Shown here piece after piece: positions 1-8,036 of a stretch of 64,000 nucleotides of DNA. Origin of the DNA: G963662605 sp963667005 (GTDB lineage Bacteria > Bacteroidota > Ignavibacteria > Ignavibacteriales > Ignavibacteriaceae); contig OY762937.1 of NCBI GenBank assembly GCA_963667005.1, positions 1,364,001-1,428,000 of the forward strand. Direction: 5' to 3'. Both the position numbers and the translations under genes were made by a program. The notes below the pieces were generated by a model. That model was not told the DNA's origin. It ran no database searches and was given only the letters and a program-made list of their open reading frames with translations. Every line of letters starts with the position of its first letter. Positions within the stretch are counted from its first letter, which is position 1.

Positions 1-1
1 T

Positions 2-1033
2 CTGTTTTCCCGTAAGGCATTATTACGCGCGGCTTCACTTTCCAGTTCACCTTATCAATTTGCCGGACTGTATGATATTCGATTAAAAATATCAGAGTTT
101 GCACCAATTATCCATATAAATGAATATCTGTATTCGGTTGATAAAAGCGACAACCGAAAATCGGGGGAAAAGCTGTTCGATTATGTTGATCCGAAAAACA
201 GGGCTGTTCAAATAGAAATGGAAGATGCGGCAACGGCACATCTAAAAAGGATTGGAGCTTATCTTGCTCCTGATTTTACAGATGTTGATTTCTCCGGTGA
301 CCGTTTTCCGGTAGAAGCATCGGTAATTATTCCCGTTAAAAATCGCGTAAATACTATTGCGGATGCAATTCATTCGGTCTTGAAGCAGGAATGCTCTTTC
401 CCATTCAATCTCATTGTTGTTGACAACTATTCAACCGACGGTACTACGGAGAAAATCGCATCAATTAAAGACGAAAAATTGATTCATGTCATACCGGAAA
501 GTAAAGACCTCGGTATCGGCGGATGCTGGAATTATGCGGTGCATCATCAGGCGGCGGGTAAGTTTGTTATACAGCTTGACAGCGATGATCTTTACAAGGA
601 TGCCACCACACTTCAGAAGCTAGTTGATTGTTTCTATGCGGAAAAATGCGCGATGGTAATAGGTAGCTATCAAATGACGGATTTTAATCTGAATGAAATT
701 CCTCCGGGAATTATTGACCATAAAGAATGGACTCCGGATAACGGGCGCAATAACGCATTGCGCATAAATGGACTCGGTGCTCCCCGTGCATTTTACACGC
801 CAATATTAAGGCAAATAAATTTCCCGAATGTTTCGTATGGTGAGGATTATTCTGTTGCACTTGCAATCAGCAAGGATTACCGTATCGGTAGAATATTCGA
901 GCCTGTGTATGTCTGCCGTAGATGGGAAGGGAACAGTGATGCGGCGTTAAGCCTAGAAAAGCAGAACCAGTATAATTTTTATAAAGATAAAATTCGCACG
1001 TTGGAGATACTTAGCAGAATCGCAAGTCCATGA
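2..1033 (+). CDS. Tandem glycosyltransferase family 2 protein, 5'-truncated by window edge
   Basis: The reading frame is open from base 2, so the gene starts outside the window and the ATG at 218 is internal. The visible N-terminal part (about 72 codons) looks like the C-terminal end of a first GT2 domain: a YDIRLKIS segment followed by HINEYLYSV, as in the acceptor-side end of such enzymes. A second GT-A domain follows, with ASVIIPVKNR, the nucleotide-binding VVDNYSTDGT, a DSDD metal-binding DxD-type motif, and GEDYSVAL near the end as the likely catalytic acid region. The whole protein is therefore probably a two-domain GT2 enzyme that transfers sugars in cell-surface polysaccharide or glycoprotein synthesis. 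Donor and acceptor cannot be told from sequence. It converges on zwf, separated by an inverted repeat. Confidence 0.85.
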   Translation: MFSRKALLRAASLSSSPYQFAGLYDIRLKISEFAPIIHINEYLYSVDKSDNRKSGEKLFDYVDPKNRAVQIEMEDAATAHLKRIGAYLAPDFTDVDFSGDRFPVEASVIIPVKNRVNTIADAIHSVLKQECSFPFNLIVVDNYSTDGTTEKIASIKDEKLIHVIPESKDLGIGGCWNYAVHHQAAGKFVIQLDSDDLYKDATTLQKLVDCFYAEKCAMVIGSYQMTDFNLNEIPPGIIDHKEWTPDNGRNNALRINGLGAPRAFYTPILRQINFPNVSYGEDYSVALAISKDYRIGRIFEPVYVCRRWEGNSDAALSLEKQNQYNFYKDKIRTLEILSRIASP

Positions 1034-1035
1034 GT

Positions 1036-1120
1036 TCGAAGTGCGAAGTCCGAAGTGCAAAGTTGGAAGGCGGTATTGAAAATTTGACTTCGGACTTTGA
1101 ACTTTGCACCTTCCAACTTG
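1036..1120. repeat. Imperfect inverted repeat between convergent genes (family R7)
   Basis: The left arm at about 1038-1070 (gaagtccgaagtgcaaag core) is complementary to the right arm at about 1085-1119 (gacttcggactttgaactt core). The structure fills the whole gap between the convergent ends of the glycosyltransferase and zwf genes. The arms are made of short reiterated gaagtncgaagt units. It could act as a bidirectional terminator, although no clean T-run follows, or it may be a REP-like element. Confidence 0.6.
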
Positions 1121-1122
1121 TT

Positions 1123-2649
1123 CTACAGCTCGCAGTAGAGACCGTCATCTGCTAGATTTTTACACGGATACCGCCATCCCCATAGGCCATCCATAAGTGC
1201 TTCAGCCTGTTCCGGACCCCAGCTGCCTGCCGGATATCCAAATACCTTGATTGACGGGTCTTCTTTCCATGCTTCTAAAATGGGATTAATGAATTGCCAG
1301 CAAGCTTCAACCGCGTCACCGCGTGAATATAATGTTGCATCGCCGAGCATAGCATCCAATAAAAGACGTTCGTATGCATCCGGCAAATGCACACCTGATA
1401 AATCAGAATAGTGAAAATCCATGTTAACGGTTTCGGCCTGGAATCCAGCGCCGGGAACCTTCATGCCGAACTTAAGCAATATACCCTCATCCGGTTGAAT
1501 GCGAATAATAAGCTGATTACGGTGACTACCCTGTGCGAAAGGGAACAACGCGTGTGGTGTCTGCCGGAAATTAATAACAATCTCAGTTACTCTTGTCGGA
1601 AGCCGTTTGCCTGTACGGATATAAAACGGAACACCGCTCCATCTCCAGTTGTCTATGAAAAATTTCAACGCTACAAATGTTTCCGTACGGGAGTTCGGGT
1701 CAACTCCGGATTCTTCTCTATACCCGGGGACGGATTCGCCTTTAATTTTCGAAGCCGTGTATTGCCCGCGTACTACATATTTGCTGACTTCTTCTTTTTT
1801 AATAGGGCGTATTGATTGCAGCACCTTAAGCGTTTCATTACGTATTGCATCCGCATCAATAACTGCGGGTGGTTCCATGGCTACGAGTCCGGTTACCTGT
1901 AATAAGTGATTTTGCACCATGTCGCGTAGAGCGCCGGCGTGATCATAATATCCGCCGCGGCTTTCAACGCCGATGCTTTCCGCAGAGGTAATTTCAACGT
2001 GATGAATATAATTTCTGTTCCACAGAGGTTCAAAGATGCCGTTTGAAAATCGTGTCACCAAGAGATTCTGAACAGTTTCTTTACCGAGGTAGTGATCAAT
2101 ACGGTAAATCTGCTCTTCATCATAGATTGCATGAATCGAATCGTTCAATTCTTTCGCGGTTTTCAAATCATATCCGAAAGGTTTCTCGATAATGAGGCGA
2201 CGGCAGCCTTGATTCTTCGGACATTTATGTAGTCCGACAGAGGCTAAATTTTGCGCAACGGTGTTATATAACGATGGGGGAGTCGCGAGATAGTATATAT
2301 AATTACCCTCGGTTTTCAGCTCCGAGTTCAATTCTTTCATGCGTGTTGCGAGTTTTTGATAGTCGTCAACAGCAGCAGTATCAATCGCCGTATAAAATAA
2401 TCTTTTGAGGAACAACGACTTATCGTCCTGTGAGGCGTTTTTCGCAAGCTGTGCGTTATCAAGCGCCGAAGCCATTTTATCACGGAATGATTCATCACTC
2501 AGTGGTGTACGCCCAATGCCGAGAATACCGAAATTATCGGGTAATAAATTTTGCAGCTGCAAGTCGAATAATGCAGGTATAAGTTTTCTGTGTGTTAAAT
2601 CTCCGGAAGCACCGAAGATTACTAAAATGCTTGAATCTGGTTTTTGCAT
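1123..2649 (-). CDS. zwf: Glucose-6-phosphate 1-dehydrogenase
   Basis: First enzyme of the oxidative pentose phosphate pathway; it oxidises glucose 6-phosphate to 6-phosphogluconolactone with NADP+ (or NAD+) in the cytosol. At 508 residues it is full length for bacterial G6PDH. The N-terminal Rossmann fingerprint GASGDLTHRKL is at residues 13-23 and EKPFG at 155-159. The substrate-binding signature RIDHYLGKE spans 183-191, with H186, and the catalytic-base His of the DMVQNH motif is at H248. The C-terminal part has the usual beta-sheet domain. No gnd or pgl gene is adjacent, so it is not in the common zwf-pgl-gnd operon here. The ATG start at 2649 gives the expected N-terminus. Confidence 0.97.
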   Translation of the reverse strand: MQKPDSSILVIFGASGDLTHRKLIPALFDLQLQNLLPDNFGILGIGRTPLSDESFRDKMASALDNAQLAKNASQDDKSLFLKRLFYTAIDTAAVDDYQKLATRMKELNSELKTEGNYIYYLATPPSLYNTVAQNLASVGLHKCPKNQGCRRLIIEKPFGYDLKTAKELNDSIHAIYDEEQIYRIDHYLGKETVQNLLVTRFSNGIFEPLWNRNYIHHVEITSAESIGVESRGGYYDHAGALRDMVQNHLLQVTGLVAMEPPAVIDADAIRNETLKVLQSIRPIKKEEVSKYVVRGQYTASKIKGESVPGYREESGVDPNSRTETFVALKFFIDNWRWSGVPFYIRTGKRLPTRVTEIVINFRQTPHALFPFAQGSHRNQLIIRIQPDEGILLKFGMKVPGAGFQAETVNMDFHYSDLSGVHLPDAYERLLLDAMLGDATLYSRGDAVEACWQFINPILEAWKEDPSIKVFGYPAGSWGPEQAEALMDGLWGWRYPCKNLADDGLYCEL

Positions 2650-2733
2650 GAAAATATCAATTTGTTACGGTTTATATATATGAAAACAATAAAATATACT
2701 AAAAAATTCATTTATTATACATCTGACTTCTAA

Positions 2734-2892
2734 TCATTAACTACGCTCTTCAGAGCGTAGAAAGCTGGGGCAACAAGAATCCGGACTTTAGTCCAATTAT
2801 CTAAACTTGTTAATGCGCCAGTATCTGAATTGGACTAAAGTCCCCGTCGTAGAGATATTACCTACTCCGCTCTGAAGAGCGGAGTTAATGAT
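2734..2892. repeat. Nested palindromic repeat element, family R1 (GGACTNNAGTCC), copy A
   Basis: The outer arms 2734-2761 and 2864-2892 are inverted copies with about two mismatches. Each contains its own hairpin: CTACGCTC-ttca-GAGCGTAG at 2741-2760 and CTCCGCTC-tgaa-GAGCGGAG at 2865-2884. Inside lie two short palindromes, ggactttagtcc (2783-2794) and ggactaaagtcc (2832-2843). The element occupies most of the gap between zwf and fumC. A second element of the same design is at 37276-37418. No ORF is present. Confidence 0.75.
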
Positions 2893-2923
2893 CTTTTCAT
2901 TTTTCCTTTCTCTATATTTCCGG

Positions 2924-2931
2924 TAAATTTG
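2924..2931 (+). promoter_or_regulatory. Possible bacteroidete-type -7 box for fumC
   Basis: TAAATTTG matches the TAnnTTTG -7 consensus of Bacteroidetes housekeeping sigma factors and lies 36 bases before the fumC start codon. A T-rich stretch around 2901-2906 could serve as the -33 region but lacks a clear TTTG. This rests on sequence resemblance only. Confidence 0.3.
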
Positions 2932-2967
2932 ACCAGGAAATTTTTATTTTTTTTCAAAGGAGATGCT

Positions 2968-4359
2968 ATGGAATACCGCATAGAAACCGATACGATGGGA
3001 CAGATTCAAGTTCCTGCAGATAAATATTACGGTGCGCAAACCGCCCGTTCAGTAATGAATTTTAAAATCGGCGGAGAGAAGATGCCGAAAGAACTCATCA
3101 GAGCTTTCGGGATTTTGAAAAAGGCTGCCGCGCTTACTAATCAAGAACTCGGTATACTACCGGCTGAGAAAGCAGAATTAATAGTTAAAGCCGCTGACGA
3201 AGTTATCGAAGGATTGCTCAATGATCATTTTCCGCTTGTTGTGTGGCAGACCGGCAGTGGTACGCAGAGCAACATGAATGTGAATGAAGTTATTTCGAAC
3301 CGGGCAATTGAAATCGCCGGCGGTGTTATGGGAAGTAAAAAGCCGATCCACCCGAACGATGATGTAAATAAAGCCCAGTCATCAAATGACACATTCCCGG
3401 CAGCAATGCACATTGCCGCAGTTGAAGAAATTCACGGCAAGTTGATTCCGATGGTAACAAAGCTTCGCGATGCACTTCAAGCCAAATCAAAAGAATTTGA
3501 GAAAATTATTAAAATCGGTAGAACCCATTTGATGGATGCAGTGCCTCTTACGTTAGGACAGGAATTCTCAGGTTACACTCAGCAATTAACAAACGGACTA
3601 GCACGCATCAATGCAGCGTTGCCGAGACTGTATGAGCTTGCTATTGGCGGTACTGCGGTCGGTACGGGACTAAATACGCATCCTAAATTTGCCGTTGAAG
3701 TCGCCGCTAAAATTTCAAAGCTGACCGGGAAGCCATTTGTTACAGCACCGAATAAATTTGAAGCACTCGCGACACATGATGCGTTGGTTGAATTCAGCGG
3801 CGTATTAAAAACACTTGCTGCATCATTGATGAAAATTGCAAATGATATTCGCCTGCTTGGTTCGGGTCCGCGTTCAGGTATTGGTGAATTACTTCTTCCT
3901 GAAAATGAACCGGGAAGTTCCATAATGCCGGGAAAAGTAAATCCCACACAGTGCGAAGCTATGACTATGGTTTGTGCGCAGGTATTCGGTAATGATGTTG
4001 CGGTCAATTTCGGCGGCGCAATGGGTAACTTTGAACTCAACGTATTCAAGCCGGTCATTATCTATAATGTTTTGCAGTCAATCACGCTTATTGCAGATGC
4101 ATGCGATAGCTTTACCGAACATGCAGTTGTCGGTATTCAGGCGAACGAGATTGCAATAAAGAAACATGTCGAAAACTCTCTGATGCTTGTCACTGCATTA
4201 AATCCGCATATCGGTTATGACAATGCGGCAAAAGTTGCAAAGAAGGCACATAAAGAGAATACGACTCTTAAGCAGGCAGCTAAAGAATTGGGTTTATTGA
4301 CTGAAGAAGAATTCGATAAGTACGTCCGTCCCGAAGACATGACCGGTCCGAAAGGATGA
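2968..4359 (+). CDS. fumC: Fumarate hydratase, class II
   Basis: Catalyses the reversible hydration of fumarate to L-malate in the TCA cycle; homotetrameric, iron-independent enzyme of the fumarase/aspartase superfamily. The ATG at 2968 is preceded by a good Shine-Dalgarno (aaaggag, 2956-2962) and gives the standard N-terminus MEYRIETDTMG. An upstream in-frame extension to 2929 has no such support. Signatures are TGSGTQSNMNVNEVI, GRTHLMDAVPLT and the superfamily loop GSSIMPGKVNP. At 463 residues it is the normal length. The fumarase-type TGSGTQSNMNVNEV block favours FumC over aspartase. It lies downstream of a palindromic repeat element and is convergent with the following coiled-coil gene. 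Confidence 0.95.
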   Translation: MEYRIETDTMGQIQVPADKYYGAQTARSVMNFKIGGEKMPKELIRAFGILKKAAALTNQELGILPAEKAELIVKAADEVIEGLLNDHFPLVVWQTGSGTQSNMNVNEVISNRAIEIAGGVMGSKKPIHPNDDVNKAQSSNDTFPAAMHIAAVEEIHGKLIPMVTKLRDALQAKSKEFEKIIKIGRTHLMDAVPLTLGQEFSGYTQQLTNGLARINAALPRLYELAIGGTAVGTGLNTHPKFAVEVAAKISKLTGKPFVTAPNKFEALATHDALVEFSGVLKTLAASLMKIANDIRLLGSGPRSGIGELLLPENEPGSSIMPGKVNPTQCEAMTMVCAQVFGNDVAVNFGGAMGNFELNVFKPVIIYNVLQSITLIADACDSFTEHAVVGIQANEIAIKKHVENSLMLVTALNPHIGYDNAAKVAKKAHKENTTLKQAAKELGLLTEEEFDKYVRPEDMTGPKG

Positions 4360-4364
4360 CAATA

Positions 4365-4457
4365 ATTGTAGGTTGGCTCTCTCTGAGCCGACCATTCTTT
4401 TATGATTTAATAATTATTTATAGTACAAAAAGGGCGATTCGGAGAATCGCCCTACAA
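4365..4457. repeat. Palindromic repeat pair, family R2 (GGnnGATTC..GAATCnnCC), copy A
   Basis: Two hairpins lie between convergent genes: GGTTGGCTC-tctct-GAGCCGACC (4371-4393) and a perfect AGGGCGATTC-gga-GAATCGCCCT (4431-4453). The outer flanks ttgtagg and cctacaaat are complementary, so the whole forms one long stem carrying two smaller ones. A related element lies at 42263-42336. It may terminate fumC and the coiled-coil gene from either side. Confidence 0.7.
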
Positions 4458-4458
4458 A

Positions 4459-5712
4459 TTATGATTCGGGGAATGGCTCATTTGATTGAGGGGGTTTCTC
4501 TTCCTCTTTCGGAGGTTCCGGCGCTGCTTCAGCATTTTCAGCCGGAGCTTCTTCGCTTCCCGGTTGCAACATCATACCGTGCTTTTTCAGCTTCTCCTCA
4601 ATCTCTTTTACTTTGCGTGTAAGATCGTTGAGTGATTTTAATATGTCGGCTTCTTTTTCTTCGCCTTCTTTTATCCAGTTTTGAATTTTCTCGGTGAATT
4701 CTTCCGAGCGTGATTCTTCAAGACGTGTGCGGTTTTCTTCGATGTTTTTTTGCACGCGCTGTAAAGCGTCTTCTGCTTTTGTCTTAACGGCACGAAGTTT
4801 ATCTAAACCATCACGCTGTTTTTCAAGCCAATCGTGGAACTGCTGCTTTTTCTCTTTTCTTTTATCCTTCAACTGACCCCATAACTCCTCAATAGAGGCG
4901 AGGTGTTTTTCTTTTTCACCTTTACGGAGCCAAAGCATACGGATTTGACCTTGCAGCGCTTTTAATGCTTCAACCGATTTACCAAAGTTTCCTTCAAGAA
5001 GAACTCGCTTTGCGTCTTCGAGTAACTCTTCAGCACGTTTACCGTGATTCGTGAAAGTTTCCTCTTCTGTACCGCGAATTTTATCCCGGATGGAATCGAT
5101 CAATTCATATAGCAGGCGCTTTTCGGGACGCATCAGGTTCTCGTCAGCTTCGATTTTTTGACGGATGTCGCGGAGGGTGTCGCGTATGGCTTTGATCATT
5201 GATCCGATCTTTTCCCAGTTGGAGCCTTCCTGCAAGTGCGGAGCGCCGCCGAATGATGTATCGAGATCAACTAATTCGCGTTCGTATTCTTCTTTAATGG
5301 AGCCGGATACATTCCTTTTCTCATCAAGATATACTTTTCGTTTTTCTTTTATCTTTTCATAACGTGCCCAGAGAATATCCTTTTTGTCGTGGGCGAAGTA
5401 ACCGATGTGTTGAAAATCTTTTTCAAATATTTTAGCCTGCTCCATGTATTCGCTTGATTCAACCATGCGGTCAATAACATCAAGGAGATAATCGAGCTCA
5501 GCTACTTTTTGTTCTTGTTCTCTTTTTTTATTTTCTAACCAGGCTTTACGCTCGTCCCAGAGCTGTTTGAATTGGCTGTAAAATTCCCGCTTTTCGTCAG
5601 ACGTATACCCTTGGGCTTGTTTTAGTGCAGTCCGGAATTTGGTAGAAAGGTCCGCAAATGTGGGATCTTTGACTTTTGAAGTCAACTCTTCGATAAGCTT
5701 CTTAATATCCAT
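4459..5712 (-). CDS. Coiled-coil protein with DUF349-like segments
   Basis: A 417-residue, highly charged protein of Lys/Glu-rich helices with predicted coiled coil through most of its length and no signal peptide or membrane segment. Stretches such as EFYSQFKQLWDERKAWLENKK and AKIFEKDFQHIGYFAHDKKDILWARYEKI recall the W-x-x-IG...LW-x-RF pattern of DUF349 helical repeats, so distant membership in that family is plausible but not secure. The last 35 or so residues are an acidic, proline-rich tail (APENAEAAPEPPKEEEKPP type). The function is unknown. The start at 5712 gives MDIKKLIEEL. It is flanked by a repeat element downstream and a GH13 gene upstream on the same strand, with no obvious operon link. 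Confidence 0.75.
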   Translation of the reverse strand: MDIKKLIEELTSKVKDPTFADLSTKFRTALKQAQGYTSDEKREFYSQFKQLWDERKAWLENKKREQEQKVAELDYLLDVIDRMVESSEYMEQAKIFEKDFQHIGYFAHDKKDILWARYEKIKEKRKVYLDEKRNVSGSIKEEYERELVDLDTSFGGAPHLQEGSNWEKIGSMIKAIRDTLRDIRQKIEADENLMRPEKRLLYELIDSIRDKIRGTEEETFTNHGKRAEELLEDAKRVLLEGNFGKSVEALKALQGQIRMLWLRKGEKEKHLASIEELWGQLKDKRKEKKQQFHDWLEKQRDGLDKLRAVKTKAEDALQRVQKNIEENRTRLEESRSEEFTEKIQNWIKEGEEKEADILKSLNDLTRKVKEIEEKLKKHGMMLQPGSEEAPAENAEAAPEPPKEEEKPPQSNEPFPES

Positions 5713-5834
5713 AGCTCGTACCTGCTATTAAGTGTAACGTTTCGTAACTCGAAAAAAATATCTACAAGAATATAAGATAACAAAAATATTATTGCAGCAT
5801 AACACTAAATTTTTTCTCAAAACGCAGCAGGTGT

Positions 5835-7943
5835 TTAGTGTTTTTTCAGTACCATCCCGCAAGAAGCCGGTAAAGTAACCGTTTTTACTTCCTTTTTTAG
5901 TGATTTGATACCGGCCTTATCACCGTTAATCAGTACGTCCCAATTACCGGAAGGCAGAGCAAAAAACTGTTCTTTCTCGGGATTAGCATTAAACAATACG
6001 ACAAATGAATCCTTTTTATACGTCAATGTATACCCGAAGGCAAATTCGTTTCCATCACAATGAAAGAACTTAACGGAGTCATACGCAGCGCGTCTGAATG
6101 CTTCAAACGTTGCTCTAAATTTTATCAACCCTTTGTAATAATCCAAAAGTTCCTTATTCAAAGAAGTGTGTTTGAAATTTATGTAATTCGTTTCGTTGTC
6201 CTTGTCGTATGTGTCACGGTCAATACGTCCCTTCATCGTGTCGGGAGCGTTAACATCAATTGGAATGACCTTTGTCCGTGCAAATTCCTGACCTGAATGA
6301 ATCATTGTGATTCCCTGCGAGGTGAAAAGGAACAATGCCCCGAGTTTATTCAATTTGGTTTGTCTCGGAGTAAGTTTCACTGCCTCATCAACATTGGTTA
6401 TCCGATGATTCGGATCAACTTCCCGTGTGCCGATTCGGACGAAATCTCCAAGCGTCAGTCCGTCGTGTGATTCGAGGTAGTTAACGGAATGTTCTTTCTT
6501 TTTGAAGAGTCCGAACTTATCTCTATCTAATGTTCCATTAACGTAGCTTTCAATGCGCTTCGGTGAGTTGTTGCCCTGCCATTTGCCGAATATCCAGCCG
6601 AGGCCGTCATAAGGATTCTCACCCTTTACACCGTTGCGGATCTGGTCGTTCCATGCACCCCATCCGCGTACGGAAAATCCTGCAGGGTCGTATCCGCCAC
6701 CCCATGGTTCGCATACAAAAACGACGTGAGGATTTATTTTTTGTGCTTCTTTGATGATTTCTTCTACGGTAGTCCAGTCTATCAATTTGCCGAGATCGAA
6801 CCGGAAACCATCAACGTGGTATTCGGTCATCCAATATAAAATGCTTTCTTTAATCAAGCGGCGCATCATCGGGCGCTCGGTCTTTAAATCGTTACCGCAT
6901 CCGCTTTCAGCTCTAAAACTGCCGTCGGAGTTAAGCCGGAAGTAATATTCCTTATCAATCTCTTTCAAGTTACCCTGTTCGTATTCCGAAAGGTGATTAT
7001 ACACAACGTCCATGATGACGCCGATGCCTTCTTTGTGGAATGCTTTTACCATATCTTTAAAAGCATTGATCGCCTCTCCGGATTTACCTTCCCATATATT
7101 CAGTTTGAGGTTCTTTTCTTTTTCGGCATAGTTTGCTTCAGGGGCAAAGAATGCTGCGGTCATGTAACCCCAATGATTGCGCTCGTATGGATTCCAGGTG
7201 TTGTATCTACCTCGTATAGAATCCTTATACGGAAGTTCGATATTCGCAAACTCCATTGAGGGAAGAATTTCAACTGTGTTCACGCCAAGAGATTTTATAT
7301 ATGGCAGCCCACCTTTAATTTCTTTTTCAATAAGTCCCTGATATGTGCCCGGCCGTTTCGCTTTTGCCGAAGGATGAGCCGTCATATCGCGAAGGTGCAT
7401 TTCGTAAATAATAAGGTCGCGCCAGTCTCTTTGTATCCACTTGTCGCCATGCCAATCGTAATTACCTTCTTTAACAACGATTGCTCTGCGCGGGTTAAAA
7501 TAGGTATTAAACGTTGTTACCGCCTTTGCGTAAGGATCAAGACAGATAACTTTTTCAGCATCCGGGGAGTCGCCGTGATGATATACTTTGAATCCGTAAT
7601 AGAGGCCGTACATTTCACCCCAAAGTGCGATTTCCCACACACCATCGGAATCTCTGGTTATCTGATATTCTTTTCCGAATTCATCTTCGGGCTGGTTAAA
7701 TGTGCAGAGCGTTACCTTGATTGCCTGGGGAGCAAATAAACGAAAAAAGGTCTGGCCGTTTTCTACAAACGAGCCTAAGCGTTTCGTGGAATAAAACGAA
7801 TCGAGTGCCTTTGACTTTTCTTCAATAGTCTGCTTGCGAAGTTCAAACGGTGCATCGGGCTGAGAGTGTTTCGGCAATATTGTACCCTTAGAAAATGTTG
7901 CAAATATAATTATGAGAAAAGCGCATGTTGTTAATCGCTTCAT
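5835..7943 (-). CDS. Secreted GH13 pullulanase-type alpha-glucan debranching enzyme
   Basis: A 702-residue glycoside hydrolase family 13 protein, probably hydrolysing alpha-1,6 branches of pullulan, starch or glycogen. The N-terminus (MKRLTTCAFLIIIFATFSKG) is a signal peptide, so it acts outside the cytoplasm. A CBM48-like beta-sandwich lies at about residues 55-160, followed by the TIM barrel. Catalytic regions are I DVVYNH (312-317), II GFRFDLG with nucleophile D383, III FVCEPW with acid/base E412, and IV ESHDG with D494. NHWGYM near 256-261 occupies the place of the YNWGYDP motif typical of type I pullulanases, so it is a variant. A C-terminal beta domain follows. Alternatives are isoamylase or a GlgX-like enzyme; the signal peptide argues against intracellular GlgX. 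Confidence 0.85.
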   Translation of the reverse strand: MKRLTTCAFLIIIFATFSKGTILPKHSQPDAPFELRKQTIEEKSKALDSFYSTKRLGSFVENGQTFFRLFAPQAIKVTLCTFNQPEDEFGKEYQITRDSDGVWEIALWGEMYGLYYGFKVYHHGDSPDAEKVICLDPYAKAVTTFNTYFNPRRAIVVKEGNYDWHGDKWIQRDWRDLIIYEMHLRDMTAHPSAKAKRPGTYQGLIEKEIKGGLPYIKSLGVNTVEILPSMEFANIELPYKDSIRGRYNTWNPYERNHWGYMTAAFFAPEANYAEKEKNLKLNIWEGKSGEAINAFKDMVKAFHKEGIGVIMDVVYNHLSEYEQGNLKEIDKEYYFRLNSDGSFRAESGCGNDLKTERPMMRRLIKESILYWMTEYHVDGFRFDLGKLIDWTTVEEIIKEAQKINPHVVFVCEPWGGGYDPAGFSVRGWGAWNDQIRNGVKGENPYDGLGWIFGKWQGNNSPKRIESYVNGTLDRDKFGLFKKKEHSVNYLESHDGLTLGDFVRIGTREVDPNHRITNVDEAVKLTPRQTKLNKLGALFLFTSQGITMIHSGQEFARTKVIPIDVNAPDTMKGRIDRDTYDKDNETNYINFKHTSLNKELLDYYKGLIKFRATFEAFRRAAYDSVKFFHCDGNEFAFGYTLTYKKDSFVVLFNANPEKEQFFALPSGNWDVLINGDKAGIKSLKKEVKTVTLPASCGMVLKKH

Positions 7944-8036
7944 AATAGGTAACCCTTTCGGAATAGAGGGGATTAATCATCATTCGACTCATGATCAAAG
8001 ATTCTTTTTTGTATATACGAATATATCAAAACGATA

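Noticed and set aside
3579..4058. 159-codon minus-strand ORF inside fumC
   Set aside because: Antisense shadow of conserved fumarase sequence.
5778..5840. Terminator formed by aacactaaa/tttagtgtt around the GH13 stop codon
   Set aside because: The arms overlap the stop codon and the T-run lies in the loop rather than after the stem, so it does not have terminator geometry.
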